Positions 6,835 through 15,608 of a stretch of 64,000 nt of DNA are shown here, in pieces. Position numbers and translations under genes: made by a program. Numbering within the stretch: the stretch's first letter is position 1; the number at the start of each line of letters is the position of its first letter. Below the pieces are notes generated by a model. The model searched no databases. It was given only the letters and a program-made list of their open reading frames with translations, and was not told the origin of the DNA. Origin of the DNA: Fibrobacter sp. (GTDB lineage: Bacteria > Fibrobacterota > Fibrobacteria > Fibrobacterales > Fibrobacteraceae); assembly GCA_017642335.1 (NCBI GenBank), contig JAGCPF010000035.1, forward strand, positions 62,001-126,000, in the 5' to 3' direction.

Positions 6835-9390
6835 TTGTCAATAAAAACGAGTGCTTTGTTGTCTAAACGAATTATAATTTGCCTTTTGCTGATGCTTGCC
6901 GCTGTCGCGGGTGCTAACGAAGATTCGACGCAGGTTGCGGGAATCGTCTTTAATGGCGTGGTTCAGGATTCTTCCTTTGCGGCGGGCGAAAAACTGAATG
7001 TGGAAATCCTTGAGTCCGGGGAGGCGCTGCAGACGACAGTCGGTACGCCTTTCAGCGTCGTGCTTCCCGAAGATACTCTTTGGAACATTTGCGTCACCAA
7101 TTCCGACACGGCGGGTGCCGAGAAAGAAAAGTGCTACGAGCTCAAGTACATTGGGACGGAGCGTATTTTTTCTCAGGCATTGGGCGAGGCTTTTGTAGAA
7201 CCTGACAGCGCGAATGTGGGAGAAGGGGAAAGCATTCCCCTCGCTTCTGCCGTTGACACGGCATCCGCTACCCCTTCGAGCGGGGACACCCCGCAACGCC
7301 CCGACAGTGCTGCCCCTGTCGATACTGCGCAGCCTAAGGATGTCGCAGCCCAAGAGCCAGAGAAAGACGTGGATGTCGACGCGCTCCTTGCCGGGGGCGA
7401 CAATACGAAGGTCACCGAACTCAAGAAGGTCGTGGTGCAGCTGCGTCGCCGTCCCAAGCGCAAACCCGGCGAATCCGTCGTTACGGCGAAGTCCATCAAG
7501 CGCATGCCGGGCCTTGCCGAAGCCGACGTCATCAAGAGCGTGCAGGCGCTCCCGGGCGTGGTCGCGAGTTCCGATTTCAGTTCCAAGATTTACGTGCGCG
7601 GCGGTGCCGCCGACCAGAACCTTTTCCTTTTCGACAACGCGGTGGTGTATTCGCCGGTGCATTTCTTCGGCCTGTTCAGTACCTTCCTCGTGGAAGGTAT
7701 CGACGATGTGCAGTTCTACAAGAGCGGTTTCCCGGCGCAGTACGGCAACCGCCTGAGCTCCGTGCTCAAGATGGATGGCCGCGCCGGTGGGCAGGATACT
7801 GTCGACGAGTGGTTTAGCAAGACGAGTATCAAGATCAGCACGTTCGCCGCACAACTCCACACCGAAGGCCATCAGGGCCCGGCCCGCTGGGTTGTTGCCG
7901 GACGTACCACCTATATCGGCTATATGCTCGATCTCTGTAGCGCTATCGGCATCTTGGATCTTGATCTGGATTACGAGTTTACGGACTTGCAGGGAACGTT
8001 CATGTACAATTTCAGCGACGATACATGGCTGAAGCTCAGTTTTTACATGGGCAAGGACCGCTTGAGTTTCGACCCGCTCTACATGGACTGGGGCAACATT
8101 GCCGTTCCCTTGAATTTCCACCACCGCTTTAATGGGGACTGGGATTATAACATGACGCTCGCCTACAGCGAATTCTTCCAGACCATGAAAATTGGCGACC
8201 TCATGTCTATCGAGATGTACCTCTACACCTTTGCAGGCAAGCAGTGGCTGAACTACCGCGGTGTCGCCAACCATACGTTTACCTTCGGCTACGAACTGGA
8301 ATACGACTACGAACGTTACGAAGAAGCGATGGCGACGATAAGCCTTGCCGACATCCAGAAGCCTTTCCACCATGTGGCTTACTTGCAGGATGCGTGGAAG
8401 ATAACTCCCGATTACCTGTTGCAATATGGCCTGCGCTTCAATTACCAGACGGCGGCGAAACATTTCGGCGTTGAACCTCGCGCTTCCTTTACGGTCAACC
8501 TGGACGAGAACAAGACGGTCGAACTGTATGGCGGTTACTACCTGCAGTACCTGAATTCCATCGTCTACACCGACCAGGAAACGCTGAACGAATTCTACTA
8601 TCCGGCGACAACGACGACCAAGGGCAAGCATATCAAGCCGGCGTCCTCGTGGCTGTTTGCCGCGGAATACAGCCAGCGCAACATCTTCGACAATTACGAC
8701 GCGACCGTGGGTGTCTACTACAAGACGCAGGATAACCTGAACACGTTCGTGGCGGTGCTGGATAGCAACGAGGAAACGACATCGGACGACTTCGTGATTG
8801 CGGACGGGTTCGGCACGGCGGAAGCCTATTCCTTCGGTTACGAACTATCGCTGCGCAAGGAAAAGGGCTGGTGGTTCGGCGGTATCAACTGGAGCCAGAG
8901 CATTAGCGTTGCCCGCACCAATGACGGAACCAAGGCGTATTATCCCAGTTGGCATCAGCCCTACGCACTCAAGATGGACGCTGGCATCAACTGGACGGGC
9001 GACGAGAATTCTCTCAGGAAGCACAGGACGAAGGGGCGCTATTTCCGCTCGTCCATAATCCTCAAGTATTCCGCGGGCATGCCCATCAGCGAATATCTGG
9101 GTTACTACTATCCCGAAGAGATGGGAAACCAGAGATACACGGATGCGATTACCGTTTTGCCGGGTAGCCGCAATGCGGGACGCCAGACGGACTATTTCCG
9201 CATCGACGTGAAGCCGATCGATATTGGAAAAGAAGACAAGTGGAATTTCAGTTGGACCATCATCAACTTGACCGACCACGAGAACATGTTCTATACCTTC
9301 TACGATACGAGCAAGGACCCTCCCAAGAAGACTTCCATCGCGCAGTTCCCCTTTTTACCGATAATGGTTAGCTATGAGTATTATTTCTAG
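6835..9390 (+). CDS. TonB-dependent outer-membrane receptor
   Basis: An 851-residue outer-membrane transporter. A signal peptide (KRIIICLLLMLAAVAGA) is followed by a short beta-sandwich, an acidic Ser/Pro linker (about residues 110-185), then the plug domain from about residue 195 (VVVQLRRRP, ALPGVVASSDF, IYVRGGAADQNLFLFD). The rest is a 22-strand-type barrel ending in YEYYF, a C-terminal aromatic as in outer-membrane proteins. No ATG fits the signal peptide: TTG codons at 6835, 6856 and 6859 are the choices, and a TAAATTTTG box overlaps 6835, so 6856 may be real. It opens the TonB cluster; the next gene overlaps its end by 17 bases. Substrate unknown. Confidence 0.88.
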   Translation: MSIKTSALLSKRIIICLLLMLAAVAGANEDSTQVAGIVFNGVVQDSSFAAGEKLNVEILESGEALQTTVGTPFSVVLPEDTLWNICVTNSDTAGAEKEKCYELKYIGTERIFSQALGEAFVEPDSANVGEGESIPLASAVDTASATPSSGDTPQRPDSAAPVDTAQPKDVAAQEPEKDVDVDALLAGGDNTKVTELKKVVVQLRRRPKRKPGESVVTAKSIKRMPGLAEADVIKSVQALPGVVASSDFSSKIYVRGGAADQNLFLFDNAVVYSPVHFFGLFSTFLVEGIDDVQFYKSGFPAQYGNRLSSVLKMDGRAGGQDTVDEWFSKTSIKISTFAAQLHTEGHQGPARWVVAGRTTYIGYMLDLCSAIGILDLDLDYEFTDLQGTFMYNFSDDTWLKLSFYMGKDRLSFDPLYMDWGNIAVPLNFHHRFNGDWDYNMTLAYSEFFQTMKIGDLMSIEMYLYTFAGKQWLNYRGVANHTFTFGYELEYDYERYEEAMATISLADIQKPFHHVAYLQDAWKITPDYLLQYGLRFNYQTAAKHFGVEPRASFTVNLDENKTVELYGGYYLQYLNSIVYTDQETLNEFYYPATTTTKGKHIKPASSWLFAAEYSQRNIFDNYDATVGVYYKTQDNLNTFVAVLDSNEETTSDDFVIADGFGTAEAYSFGYELSLRKEKGWWFGGINWSQSISVARTNDGTKAYYPSWHQPYALKMDAGINWTGDENSLRKHRTKGRYFRSSIILKYSAGMPISEYLGYYYPEEMGNQRYTDAITVLPGSRNAGRQTDYFRIDVKPIDIGKEDKWNFSWTIINLTDHENMFYTFYDTSKDPPKKTSIAQFPFLPIMVSYEYYF

Positions 9391-11041
9391 ACGAAAGGAT
9401 AGCTTCGAGGCTCGAGGAGTAAGAAACGGCATGATTGGATTTGTGCTTCTTGTGATTGCGCTTGTGTTCGTGGGGTGCGATTTCCACGGCCCGTGGGACT
9501 ACTATCCCGAAGAACGCAAGGTCTATACGGGTATCTACACCTACGGCTATATTGCCGAAGGCGACAAGCCCTATGTCTGCTTTTCGAAGGTCTACGAACT
9601 CGACGAAAATGCGGCGGAAAATTTCGCGTTCTACGACAGCGCCTACGTTACGGTAACGGGTCGCTTTAAACTTGTCGATGCCGGAGAATCTTCCGACGAA
9701 GATTCGACCCTTGTTCTGGAGAGCAAAAAAGGGAAACCGAATTGCTTTGAATCCGAGCATATGCTTGTGGGAATATCCGGTGAAGAATACGCGCTGGAAG
9801 CCTTTTTCAAGTGGGATAGCGCGGGCCATACGGCAAAGTCCAGGTATAAGGCGTCGGCGAGCATCCCGAAGCCGGTCGTTGTCAAGGGCTTGAGCATCCC
9901 CAAGCAAGACGGCAGTTACGAGTGGGTGGAAAACGAAGGCCAGGAGGAGTTCACCATGGACTTCCTGGTATTCCCGATGGACATGGAATACGTGAAGTGC
10001 GCTTTGGATTTCGAGAAGTCGATTGGCGGCGTGCTTTCGATCTTGAATTACGACATGTACGCCGTGGAACCGACGAATACCACAGTCAACAAGATGCTCG
10101 AAGGATTGACCGAGACAGATTCGAACGGATATAACGGGATATCCATGCATGACCCGTTTGAAAAACAGGCGAGGCTCGGCTATTCGGAAAATACCTGGGT
10201 TGGCGGCTTCAATTCGCTCGATACGCTTTACCTGCCGAACATGATGCTGCCTATCGGCTCCAGTTCTGTGGATTTGTATTCGACGGACCATGCCTATGTG
10301 GATTATGTGGACAAAGTAAAAGGTTCCGTTTCGGATTCGCGTGTTGTGCCCGAGTCGAACATCGAAAATGGCATGGGTGTCTTCTTCGGGATGGCAAAAA
10401 CGACGGTAAAGTTGAAGGTGGAAGGGACCGGCGTAGACATGGAATACGTTGCCTGGAATCAATGCGACAATAACGGGAACGGAGATAAAGATTCTTGGGC
10501 AACTCGCGCTTGCAGGCTTTATCAGGACATTACCTGTTCTTCGATGGAGCCCGAAGATATCGATATGTATGGCGGTTTGGCTGAAGCCAATGCGCACGCT
10601 CATGAATATTGGAACAAAGAAATAGAATATTTGCCCAAAACTTGTTATTCGTCGAGCGTGAAGGCGGCGATGATGCTCGACACTACCCAGTGGTCGATTT
10701 TCCTGCCGGATACGATTAGCGAAACGGATAAGTCCGATGCCTACGGGGACGGGCTCAAGCGCTACTGTGTCGCCACCAATTTCAAGAGCAACCACATTGC
10801 GGATTGCGGGGAACTCCAAAAGCAGTGCATAGAGGATGCCGAAAAGAACAACTGCAAGGAATACCTTTGGAACTGGTGCGCTGACCGGAATTGGGACTTG
10901 TCGTATGAACAGTGCGGTTCGGCGCTTGTGAGTCGTTTCTATATTGAAGATATAAAGTCGAGCATCCTGGAGAGAACGGTGAAGGAACTTTGTTCCGAGG
11001 ACTGGTATTCGAGTACCTGCAAGAACTGGAAGCACAGGTAA
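9374..11041 (+). CDS. lipoprotein of the TonB-receptor locus, unknown function
   Basis: 555 residues. The start at 9374 overlaps the receptor's end by 17 bases and gives a basic n-region before the lipobox LVFVGC. An alternative ATG at 9431 has a better GAGGAG site but no positive charge before the hydrophobic core. The mature protein begins CDFHGPWDYYP and goes on with beta-rich segments (TGIYTYGYIAEG, YVTVTGRF) that faintly recall DUF4249 lipoproteins paired with Bacteroidetes receptors. The C-terminal third is Cys-rich (CSSMEPED, DCGELQKQC, CADRNWD), suggesting disulfides in the periplasm or at the surface. Probably a partner of the receptor; function not recognised. Confidence 0.7.
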   Translation: MSIISRRKDSFEARGVRNGMIGFVLLVIALVFVGCDFHGPWDYYPEERKVYTGIYTYGYIAEGDKPYVCFSKVYELDENAAENFAFYDSAYVTVTGRFKLVDAGESSDEDSTLVLESKKGKPNCFESEHMLVGISGEEYALEAFFKWDSAGHTAKSRYKASASIPKPVVVKGLSIPKQDGSYEWVENEGQEEFTMDFLVFPMDMEYVKCALDFEKSIGGVLSILNYDMYAVEPTNTTVNKMLEGLTETDSNGYNGISMHDPFEKQARLGYSENTWVGGFNSLDTLYLPNMMLPIGSSSVDLYSTDHAYVDYVDKVKGSVSDSRVVPESNIENGMGVFFGMAKTTVKLKVEGTGVDMEYVAWNQCDNNGNGDKDSWATRACRLYQDITCSSMEPEDIDMYGGLAEANAHAHEYWNKEIEYLPKTCYSSSVKAAMMLDTTQWSIFLPDTISETDKSDAYGDGLKRYCVATNFKSNHIADCGELQKQCIEDAEKNNCKEYLWNWCADRNWDLSYEQCGSALVSRFYIEDIKSSILERTVKELCSEDWYSSTCKNWKHR

Positions 11042-11096
11042 AATTTCTATTGGGAAGGTGACAAATTTTTTTGACTGGAGTGTTTTATAGGTGATT

Positions 11097-11927
11097 ATGC
11101 GAAAGAAAATACTTTTGATTACGATGATTCTATTCTTGGCGGGTGCGGCCTTCGCGGACCGCAGCTCGGAAATTCAGGATCTCAAGCTTGAAAAAGAAAA
11201 GCTGAATTCTGAAATCCAGAAGTTGAACCGGCAGATTGCCGCGACGGATTCGATGCTCAAGGCAGACGATTCCCGCTACAAGACGCTGCAGCAGCGCTAC
11301 AAGGACGACACGGAACGCCGCCGTGCCGAAATCGACAGCCTGAACGCGAAGATCCGCGCGGTGGCTGCGCAGCTGCAGGATGAACGTGGCAAGCAGGCGC
11401 GCGCCAAGAACCGCAGCGAAAACGTCGCGGCAAAGCGCAAGGCCTTGCGCTCGGCGCTTTCCGCCGTCAGCCGCCAGCTGGAATCCCAGGTGGCCCAGAC
11501 GCTCCCCTGGGAACGCGACACGAGGCTCGACCGCGTGAAGTCGCTTACCCGCGACATCGAAGGCGGGAATGCCGGCGAAGAAGAAGCGTTTTCTCGCCTC
11601 AAGTCGCTCATCGCCGAAGAGACGCGCTTCGGTGACGAAGTGGCAATCATCAACAGCCCGCTCACGCGCAAGAACGGCGAACTCATCAACGCCTCGATAT
11701 TGCGCATCGGCAACCAGTGGATGGTTTATAGTGACGAAAATGGAACCGTTTTCGGCAGTCTTGTGCGCCACATGGAAAACGGGAACGTTGTCTACGAATG
11801 GAACGAAGATTTGAACTTGGAAGAACGCGCTGCTGTCAAGCTCGCGATTGATGTGAAACAGGCAAAGAAGCCGCCCCAGGTCGTGAAACTGCCTGTGAGC
11901 CTTTCCGTTGTGGGAGGTGAGAAATGA
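11097..11927 (+). CDS. DUF3450-type periplasmic coiled-coil protein
   Basis: 276 residues: a signal peptide ending AGAAFA, a long coiled coil (about residues 22-120, heptads such as LEKEKLNSEIQKLNRQI), then a globular C-terminus (LRIGNQWMVYSDENGTVFG). This is the DUF3450 arrangement found beside TtpC/TonB2 systems, where it is thought to help energise the TonB complex from the periplasm. The ATG at 11097 follows AGGTGA; a GTG at 11091 is also in frame. A heptamer-repeat block follows its end. Neighbouring exbB/exbD/tonB genes on the same strand support the assignment. Confidence 0.8.
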   Translation: MRKKILLITMILFLAGAAFADRSSEIQDLKLEKEKLNSEIQKLNRQIAATDSMLKADDSRYKTLQQRYKDDTERRRAEIDSLNAKIRAVAAQLQDERGKQARAKNRSENVAAKRKALRSALSAVSRQLESQVAQTLPWERDTRLDRVKSLTRDIEGGNAGEEEAFSRLKSLIAEETRFGDEVAIINSPLTRKNGELINASILRIGNQWMVYSDENGTVFGSLVRHMENGNVVYEWNEDLNLEERAAVKLAIDVKQAKKPPQVVKLPVSLSVVGGEK

Positions 11928-11931
11928 TTTT

Positions 11932-12010
11932 AGACGAGAGACGAGATATACGACACTCGGGGCTTCGCCCCGTAGTGGATGTTATCCCCTATGGGGAGAC
12001 GAGAGACGAG
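11932..12010. repeat. AGACGAG heptamer mosaic with hairpin
   Basis: AGACGAG units at 11932-11946 and again at 11996-12010 flank a GGGGCTTCGCCCC hairpin. The block lies between the DUF3450 and TtpC-like genes. It is open in the downstream gene's frame, which creates a false N-terminal extension. Confidence 0.6.
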
Positions 12011-12011
12011 C

Positions 12012-12060
12012 GGTTCGACAAGCTCACCGACCTTAATAAGGGCCCTGAGCTTGCCGAAGG
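12012..12060. repeat. REP-like palindrome (TTCGACAAGCTCA type)
   Basis: TTCGACAAGCTCA is mirrored by TGAGCTTGCCGAA across a short centre. This word, usually as CCTGAGCTTGTCGAAGGG, occurs as an extragenic palindrome in many bacteria. Confidence 0.6.
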
Positions 12061-12085
12061 GTCCGTCAAGTTGCTCGAAGGTTTT

Positions 12086-13606
12086 ATGAAGGTGTCGTTG
12101 GTTTTGGTTCTCCTGGCGTCGTCGGCGTTTGCTTGGCCGTGGTCGTCAAAGGAAAAGACCCCGACTGCCGAAGATCAGGAACGCATCAAGGATTCCCTGC
12201 AGCTCGAAGAAGTCCGCTCGTTGCAGCGCGAAGTCGAGACGCTCACGCGCATCCGTTTGCAGAAGGCCGACTCGCTCGAAAAGCTGGAAGCGGAACACTG
12301 GAAAAAGCGCTACGCCGAATCGCAGCTGACCGAGGAACACCAGGCCGAAACGCGTGAACTCGATGGCCGCTATTCCAAGCTCTCGACGGACTTGGGCCGA
12401 GTCAACGAAGAGGTCATGGCGAGCAAGAATGTGACGGGCGAGGCCGAAGAAAATGCGAAGGCCGAAGAGTCCGCTTACGATGCGCTGAACACGCAGGTGA
12501 AGCTTTCTATCGACAAGACGCTCGGCGAGGTGACGGGCGACTATCCCGTGGGCATGAACGGGCGCCTGGTGCGCCTGAAACAAGCCGCCGCCGAGGCCGA
12601 TGCGCAGAACCCGAACACGCTGGGTGCTGCCCGCGGCTACCTGACGGATTTGCTTTTGCGCCAGGAACTGACCTACACGCAGTCCTACGGCCGCGAGGTT
12701 TCGCAGGTGGGCAACCGCCCCGACGTGAACGTGAATCGCTTGCGTCTCGGTACGGTGTTCCTGGGCGAAGTCGCCGTGGACAATGGCGAAGTGCAGGCAT
12801 TGCTCCGCTCGGGTGCCTTGCAGGGCAAGGTGTTTGAATGGAATGCAAATCTTCCGCCCGAAATGGCCGCTAACGTGAAGCAGGCCGTGACGCTTGCTCC
12901 GGAACATACCATTGTGAACATTCCGCTGGATGTTTTGCAGAACAAGGCCATCAAGAATGCGATTACCGATACGAAGGAACTCACCTGGACCGAGGAACTT
13001 TACGCGTTCTTCAAGAAGGGCGGCATCGTGATGTACCCGCTCGCCCTTGTCGCAATCTTTGCTTTGCTGCTCTGCCTGGAACGCTTCCTCGTGCTTTCTT
13101 ACCGCGGACATCTGAGCCGCCGCTTTATCCGGAAGCTGAACGGCATGGTGAAGGATTCCCGTTACGAGGATGCGGCAAACCTTTGCCTCAAGAAGGAAAC
13201 GAGCCTTTCGATGGTGCTGTTCGCCGTGCTCAATCGCGCCCGCGAAGCGCGCGAAGATGCCGAGCGCTCCTTGCAGGAGGCCCTGCTCCGCGAACAGCCG
13301 AAACTTGAACGCCGCATGGGCTTGCTTGCCGCCATGGGGACGATTGCTCCGCTGCTCGGCCTTTTGGGTACGGTGACGGGTATTATCACGCTCTTCACCG
13401 TGATTACCGAAGTGGGCACGAATGACGCCCGCGTGCTGGCTGGCGGTATTTCCGAAGCCCTCGTGACTACGGAAACCGGCCTTGTCATCGCCATCCCCGT
13501 GATGATCTTGCACGGCCTCCTGAGCGAAAAGATTGAAAAAGTCACTAGCGAAATGTATGTGCAAAGTACAGCCCTTTTAAACCGCATCTTCGGGAAGAAT
13601 GACTAA
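12086..13606 (+). CDS. TtpC-like MotA/TolQ/ExbB proton-channel protein with periplasmic coiled-coil domain
   Basis: 506 residues from the ATG at 12086 (MKVSLVLVLLASSAFA signal peptide, GAAGG upstream). The frame opens at 11924 but that part is repeat DNA. Residues 25-310 form a periplasmic domain with coiled coil resembling the DUF3450 neighbour. After about residue 310 come three membrane segments of the MotA/TolQ/ExbB family (GGIVMYPLALVAIFALLLC; LGLLGTVTGIITLF; TGLVIAIPVMIL) with the conserved pore-lining LLGTVTGI motif. This is the layout of TtpC in Vibrio TonB2 systems. It should join ExbB/ExbD/TonB in the inner membrane to pass proton-motive force to the receptor. Overlaps the next gene by 8 bases. 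Confidence 0.85.
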   Translation: MKVSLVLVLLASSAFAWPWSSKEKTPTAEDQERIKDSLQLEEVRSLQREVETLTRIRLQKADSLEKLEAEHWKKRYAESQLTEEHQAETRELDGRYSKLSTDLGRVNEEVMASKNVTGEAEENAKAEESAYDALNTQVKLSIDKTLGEVTGDYPVGMNGRLVRLKQAAAEADAQNPNTLGAARGYLTDLLLRQELTYTQSYGREVSQVGNRPDVNVNRLRLGTVFLGEVAVDNGEVQALLRSGALQGKVFEWNANLPPEMAANVKQAVTLAPEHTIVNIPLDVLQNKAIKNAITDTKELTWTEELYAFFKKGGIVMYPLALVAIFALLLCLERFLVLSYRGHLSRRFIRKLNGMVKDSRYEDAANLCLKKETSLSMVLFAVLNRAREAREDAERSLQEALLREQPKLERRMGLLAAMGTIAPLLGLLGTVTGIITLFTVITEVGTNDARVLAGGISEALVTTETGLVIAIPVMILHGLLSEKIEKVTSEMYVQSTALLNRIFGKND

Positions 13607-14282
13607 TACTCACTACATATTCATCGAATCGTTGAAGAACACGTACGAAGCGGGCGGCGTGGTGATGCTCCCCATTCTCCTGGCGGGTGTCGTTGGCTTC
13701 TACTTCTTGTTCTCCGGTTGGTTCCGAATCGGTAGCGACTTCTTCCGCAAGGATATCCACAGGGTCATCAAGCGCATGCGCCTGGACTTGAATGGTGGTA
13801 TCGAGGAATACGAGAAGAACGGCGAGCCGCCGAGTGTCGAGAAGGCCCTGCGCAGGCTCCGCAAGCGTGGCGGGCTCCTCGGTAGGGAACTTTGCTATGC
13901 GATCGAGGTGGCGAAAGATAATCCGGAAGGCTTCCGTGACTATATGCAGGTGCGCCTCGCCAAGACGGTGCGCTACATGGAGCAAGGGAACCACGTTGTT
14001 TCCGTGATGGCGTCTGCCGCTCCGCTGCTTGGCTTGCTCGGCACGGTGACTGGCATGGTGTCGACCTTCGAAGTGATTACATTGTATGGCAACCAGAACC
14101 CGGTGCTTATGGCCGATGGCATCTCCGAAGCCTTGATTTCGACGCAGAGCGGGCTTTTGGTGGCATTCCCGTTGACCCTTTTGAAACAGCGCCTGGACGA
14201 ACGTGTTGAAATTTTGCGCCAGAAAATGGAACTCGGCGCGACGGTGATAGAAAACTATTTTGTGGAGAAGAAGGATCGCTAA
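13599..14282 (+). CDS. exbB: ExbB/TolQ-family proton channel protein
   Basis: 227 residues and the second ExbB-type protein of the cluster. Three membrane helices: VVMLPILLAGVVGFYFLFSG near the start, then SAAPLLGLLGTVTGMVSTF and LISTQSGLLVAFPLTLL after a cytoplasmic loop. The conserved GLLGTVTGM motif and the Thr-rich channel face are present. It overlaps the TtpC-like gene by 8 bases, so both are probably made in fixed ratio. With ExbD it forms the proton-driven stator. A TCATTGCGAGG-type repeat separates it from exbD. Confidence 0.88.
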   Translation: MTNTHYIFIESLKNTYEAGGVVMLPILLAGVVGFYFLFSGWFRIGSDFFRKDIHRVIKRMRLDLNGGIEEYEKNGEPPSVEKALRRLRKRGGLLGRELCYAIEVAKDNPEGFRDYMQVRLAKTVRYMEQGNHVVSVMASAAPLLGLLGTVTGMVSTFEVITLYGNQNPVLMADGISEALISTQSGLLVAFPLTLLKQRLDERVEILRQKMELGATVIENYFVEKKDR

Positions 14283-14283
14283 A

Positions 14284-14320
14284 GTGTCATTGCGAGGCCC
14301 TTAAGGCCGTGGCAATCCAA
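14284..14320. repeat. TCATTGCGAGGCCC-type extragenic palindrome
   Basis: GTCATTGCGAGGCCC-TTAA-GGCCGTGGCAATCC forms a hairpin between exbB and exbD. Related copies lie at 14822-14857 and 35197-35235. This type of repeat is common in many genomes. Confidence 0.6.
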
Positions 14321-14334
14321 GGATGAAGGTTTGT

Positions 14335-14739
14335 ATGGAATTCAATTTGCCGAGAAGAAAACAAAAGGATATGGGCATCGAGATGGGCCCGCTGATGGAC
14401 ATCGTGTTCATCTTGCTCATCTTTTTCGTGGTGACGTCCTCGTTTACCCGCGAGACCGGTGTCGACGTGACCAAGCCGCAGGCGCAGTCCGCAAGCCAGC
14501 TCGAAAAGGAGAACCTGCTCATCGCCATCACGCGCGAGGGTACGATCCACATGAACGAGCGCCAGGTGGACCTTGCGAGCTTGCAGGACATCTTGAAACA
14601 GTCGCTCGCGAAGGCTCCGGACCGCGAAGCCGTGGTGATTGCCGACAAGGGCTCCGAAACGGGCGTGCTCGTGCAGGTGATTGATATGTGTAACTTGGCG
14701 GGAGTGAAGAAGGTGTCGATCGCGGCGCAGGCGGAATAG
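14335..14739 (+). CDS. exbD: ExbD/TolR-family biopolymer transport protein
   Basis: 134 residues from the ATG at 14335 (AAGG nine bases upstream; an in-frame ATG at 14323 is also possible). It begins MEFNLPRRKQ, followed by MGPLMDIVFILLIFFVVTS, the single membrane helix with the essential Asp of ExbD (D in LMDIVF). The periplasmic domain ends VIDMCNLAGVKKVSIAAQ, the usual ExbD finish. It works with the two ExbB proteins upstream and the TonB protein downstream. Confidence 0.9.
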   Translation: MEFNLPRRKQKDMGIEMGPLMDIVFILLIFFVVTSSFTRETGVDVTKPQAQSASQLEKENLLIAITREGTIHMNERQVDLASLQDILKQSLAKAPDREAVVIADKGSETGVLVQVIDMCNLAGVKKVSIAAQAE

Positions 14740-14745
14740 TAGGGG

Positions 14746-14822
14746 CTAGGATCTAGAGGCTAGGATCTAGGGGCAACGAGGTAGATAGTGATTAGTAAAC
14801 AGTGGTTGGTGGATAGTATTTG
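14746..14822. repeat. mosaic of 11 consecutive degenerate heptamers
   Basis: Read in sevens: CTAGGAT, CTAGAGG, CTAGGAT, CTAGGGG, CAACGAG, GTAGATA, GTGATTA, GTAAACA, GTGGTTG, GTGGATA, GTATTTG. Two heptamer families are joined without loss of the 7-base register. No gene is encoded. Lies between exbD and tonB. Confidence 0.75.
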
Positions 14823-14857
14823 TCATTGCGAAGGGCGGAGCCCTGAAGCAATCTCCG
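14822..14857. repeat. TCATTGCGAAGGGCGGAGCCC-type extragenic palindrome
   Basis: GTCATTGCGAAGGGC-GGAG-CCCTGAAGCAATCTCC, a hairpin directly joined to the preceding heptamer mosaic. Confidence 0.6.
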
Positions 14858-14871
14858 CTACTGAACTGGCG

Positions 14872-14899
14872 GCCTCGCGCCTCGAACCTCGAGCCTAAA
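14872..14899. repeat. CCTCGAA heptamer run
   Basis: CCTCGCG, CCTCGAA, CCTCGAG, CCTAAAT in register, ending 10 bases before the tonB start. The same family opens the coding mosaic at 15671. Confidence 0.65.
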
Positions 14900-14909
14900 T
14901 GGTAACGTA

Positions 14910-15557
14910 ATGTTTAGATGGATTAAAAAACTGGTAAAGCGTTTTAGCATTTTGCTTGCGGCGATTCTCGCGAGTGCTTTGCTCGTGTTCTCCGTGACGA
15001 TGGCGAACCTGTTTTTGACGGGCAAGGTGTTCCACGAAAAGAAGTACGTGAAAACCGAAGTCTCCGTGAAGAAGGTCGAAGAAGTCGAAAAGAAAATCGA
15101 GAAGAAGAAACCTGCCCGCAAGCCGAACCGCCAGAGGTCCAATTCCCGCTCGCCCAAGGCGGGCCCGCGCCTTGCGATGAACCTGGGTGCCGTTTCGGGA
15201 ACGGGCGGTGCCGCCATCAGCGACGAACTGGTGGCCGATTTCCGCGGGGGCGCGCTTTCGACCGAGAAGGGCGACGTGGACAAGAAGCCCGAAAGCCGCG
15301 CGATGCCGAATTTCCAGGTGCCGCCGCAGATTCGCGATCGCGAAGTCGATGCGATGCTGCGGCTGAGTTTCTGCGTGGACGTGAACGGCAAGGCGTACGA
15401 CATCAAGGTCATCGAGGAATCCCCGGCGGGCTCGGGACTTGCCCAGGCCGGTCGGGAGGCTCTTGGCCGTATGACGTTCTCTCCGGCAGAAAAGGGCGGC
15501 AAGGCCGTGCCCTTCTGCGGAATGGAACAGCCGTTCGAAGTGAAGTTTAGAGATTAG
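14910..15557 (+). CDS. tonB: TonB-like energy transducer
   Basis: 215 residues. A basic N-terminus (FRWIKKLVKR) is followed by one membrane helix (about residues 12-38), a Lys/Glu/Pro-rich periplasm-spanning stretch (VEEVEKKIEKKKPARKPN), a Gly-rich linker, then a TonB C-terminal fold (MLRLSFCVDVNGKAYDIKVI, AGREALGRMTFSPAEKGGKA). Two Cys residues (SFCVD and PFCGME) could form a disulfide in the C-terminal domain. It should contact the TonB box of receptors such as the one at 6835. Repeat blocks sit on both sides of the gene. Confidence 0.82.
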   Translation: MFRWIKKLVKRFSILLAAILASALLVFSVTMANLFLTGKVFHEKKYVKTEVSVKKVEEVEKKIEKKKPARKPNRQRSNSRSPKAGPRLAMNLGAVSGTGGAAISDELVADFRGGALSTEKGDVDKKPESRAMPNFQVPPQIRDREVDAMLRLSFCVDVNGKAYDIKVIEESPAGSGLAQAGREALGRMTFSPAEKGGKAVPFCGMEQPFEVKFRD

Positions 15558-15605
15558 ACGAGAGAACGCCCCTGCGGGGCTACAGACGAAAGACGAGAGA
15601 TAACA
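15553..15605. repeat. AGACGAG heptamer mosaic with CGCCCC hairpin
   Basis: TTAGACGAGAGAA, CGCCCCTGCGGGGC, TACAGACGAAAGACGAGAGA. It overlaps the tonB stop and ends just before the ATG of the TPR gene. Confidence 0.65.
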
Positions 15606-15608
15606 GGT

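Noticed and set aside
6838-8631. 597-residue minus-strand ORF
   Set aside because: Antisense to the TonB receptor, with a His/Val/Arg-rich composition typical of shadow frames in GC-rich genes. No start signal.
11924-12085. N-terminal extension of the TtpC-like protein
   Set aside because: The segment is heptamer and palindrome repeat DNA, and a signal peptide with ribosome site begins at 12086.
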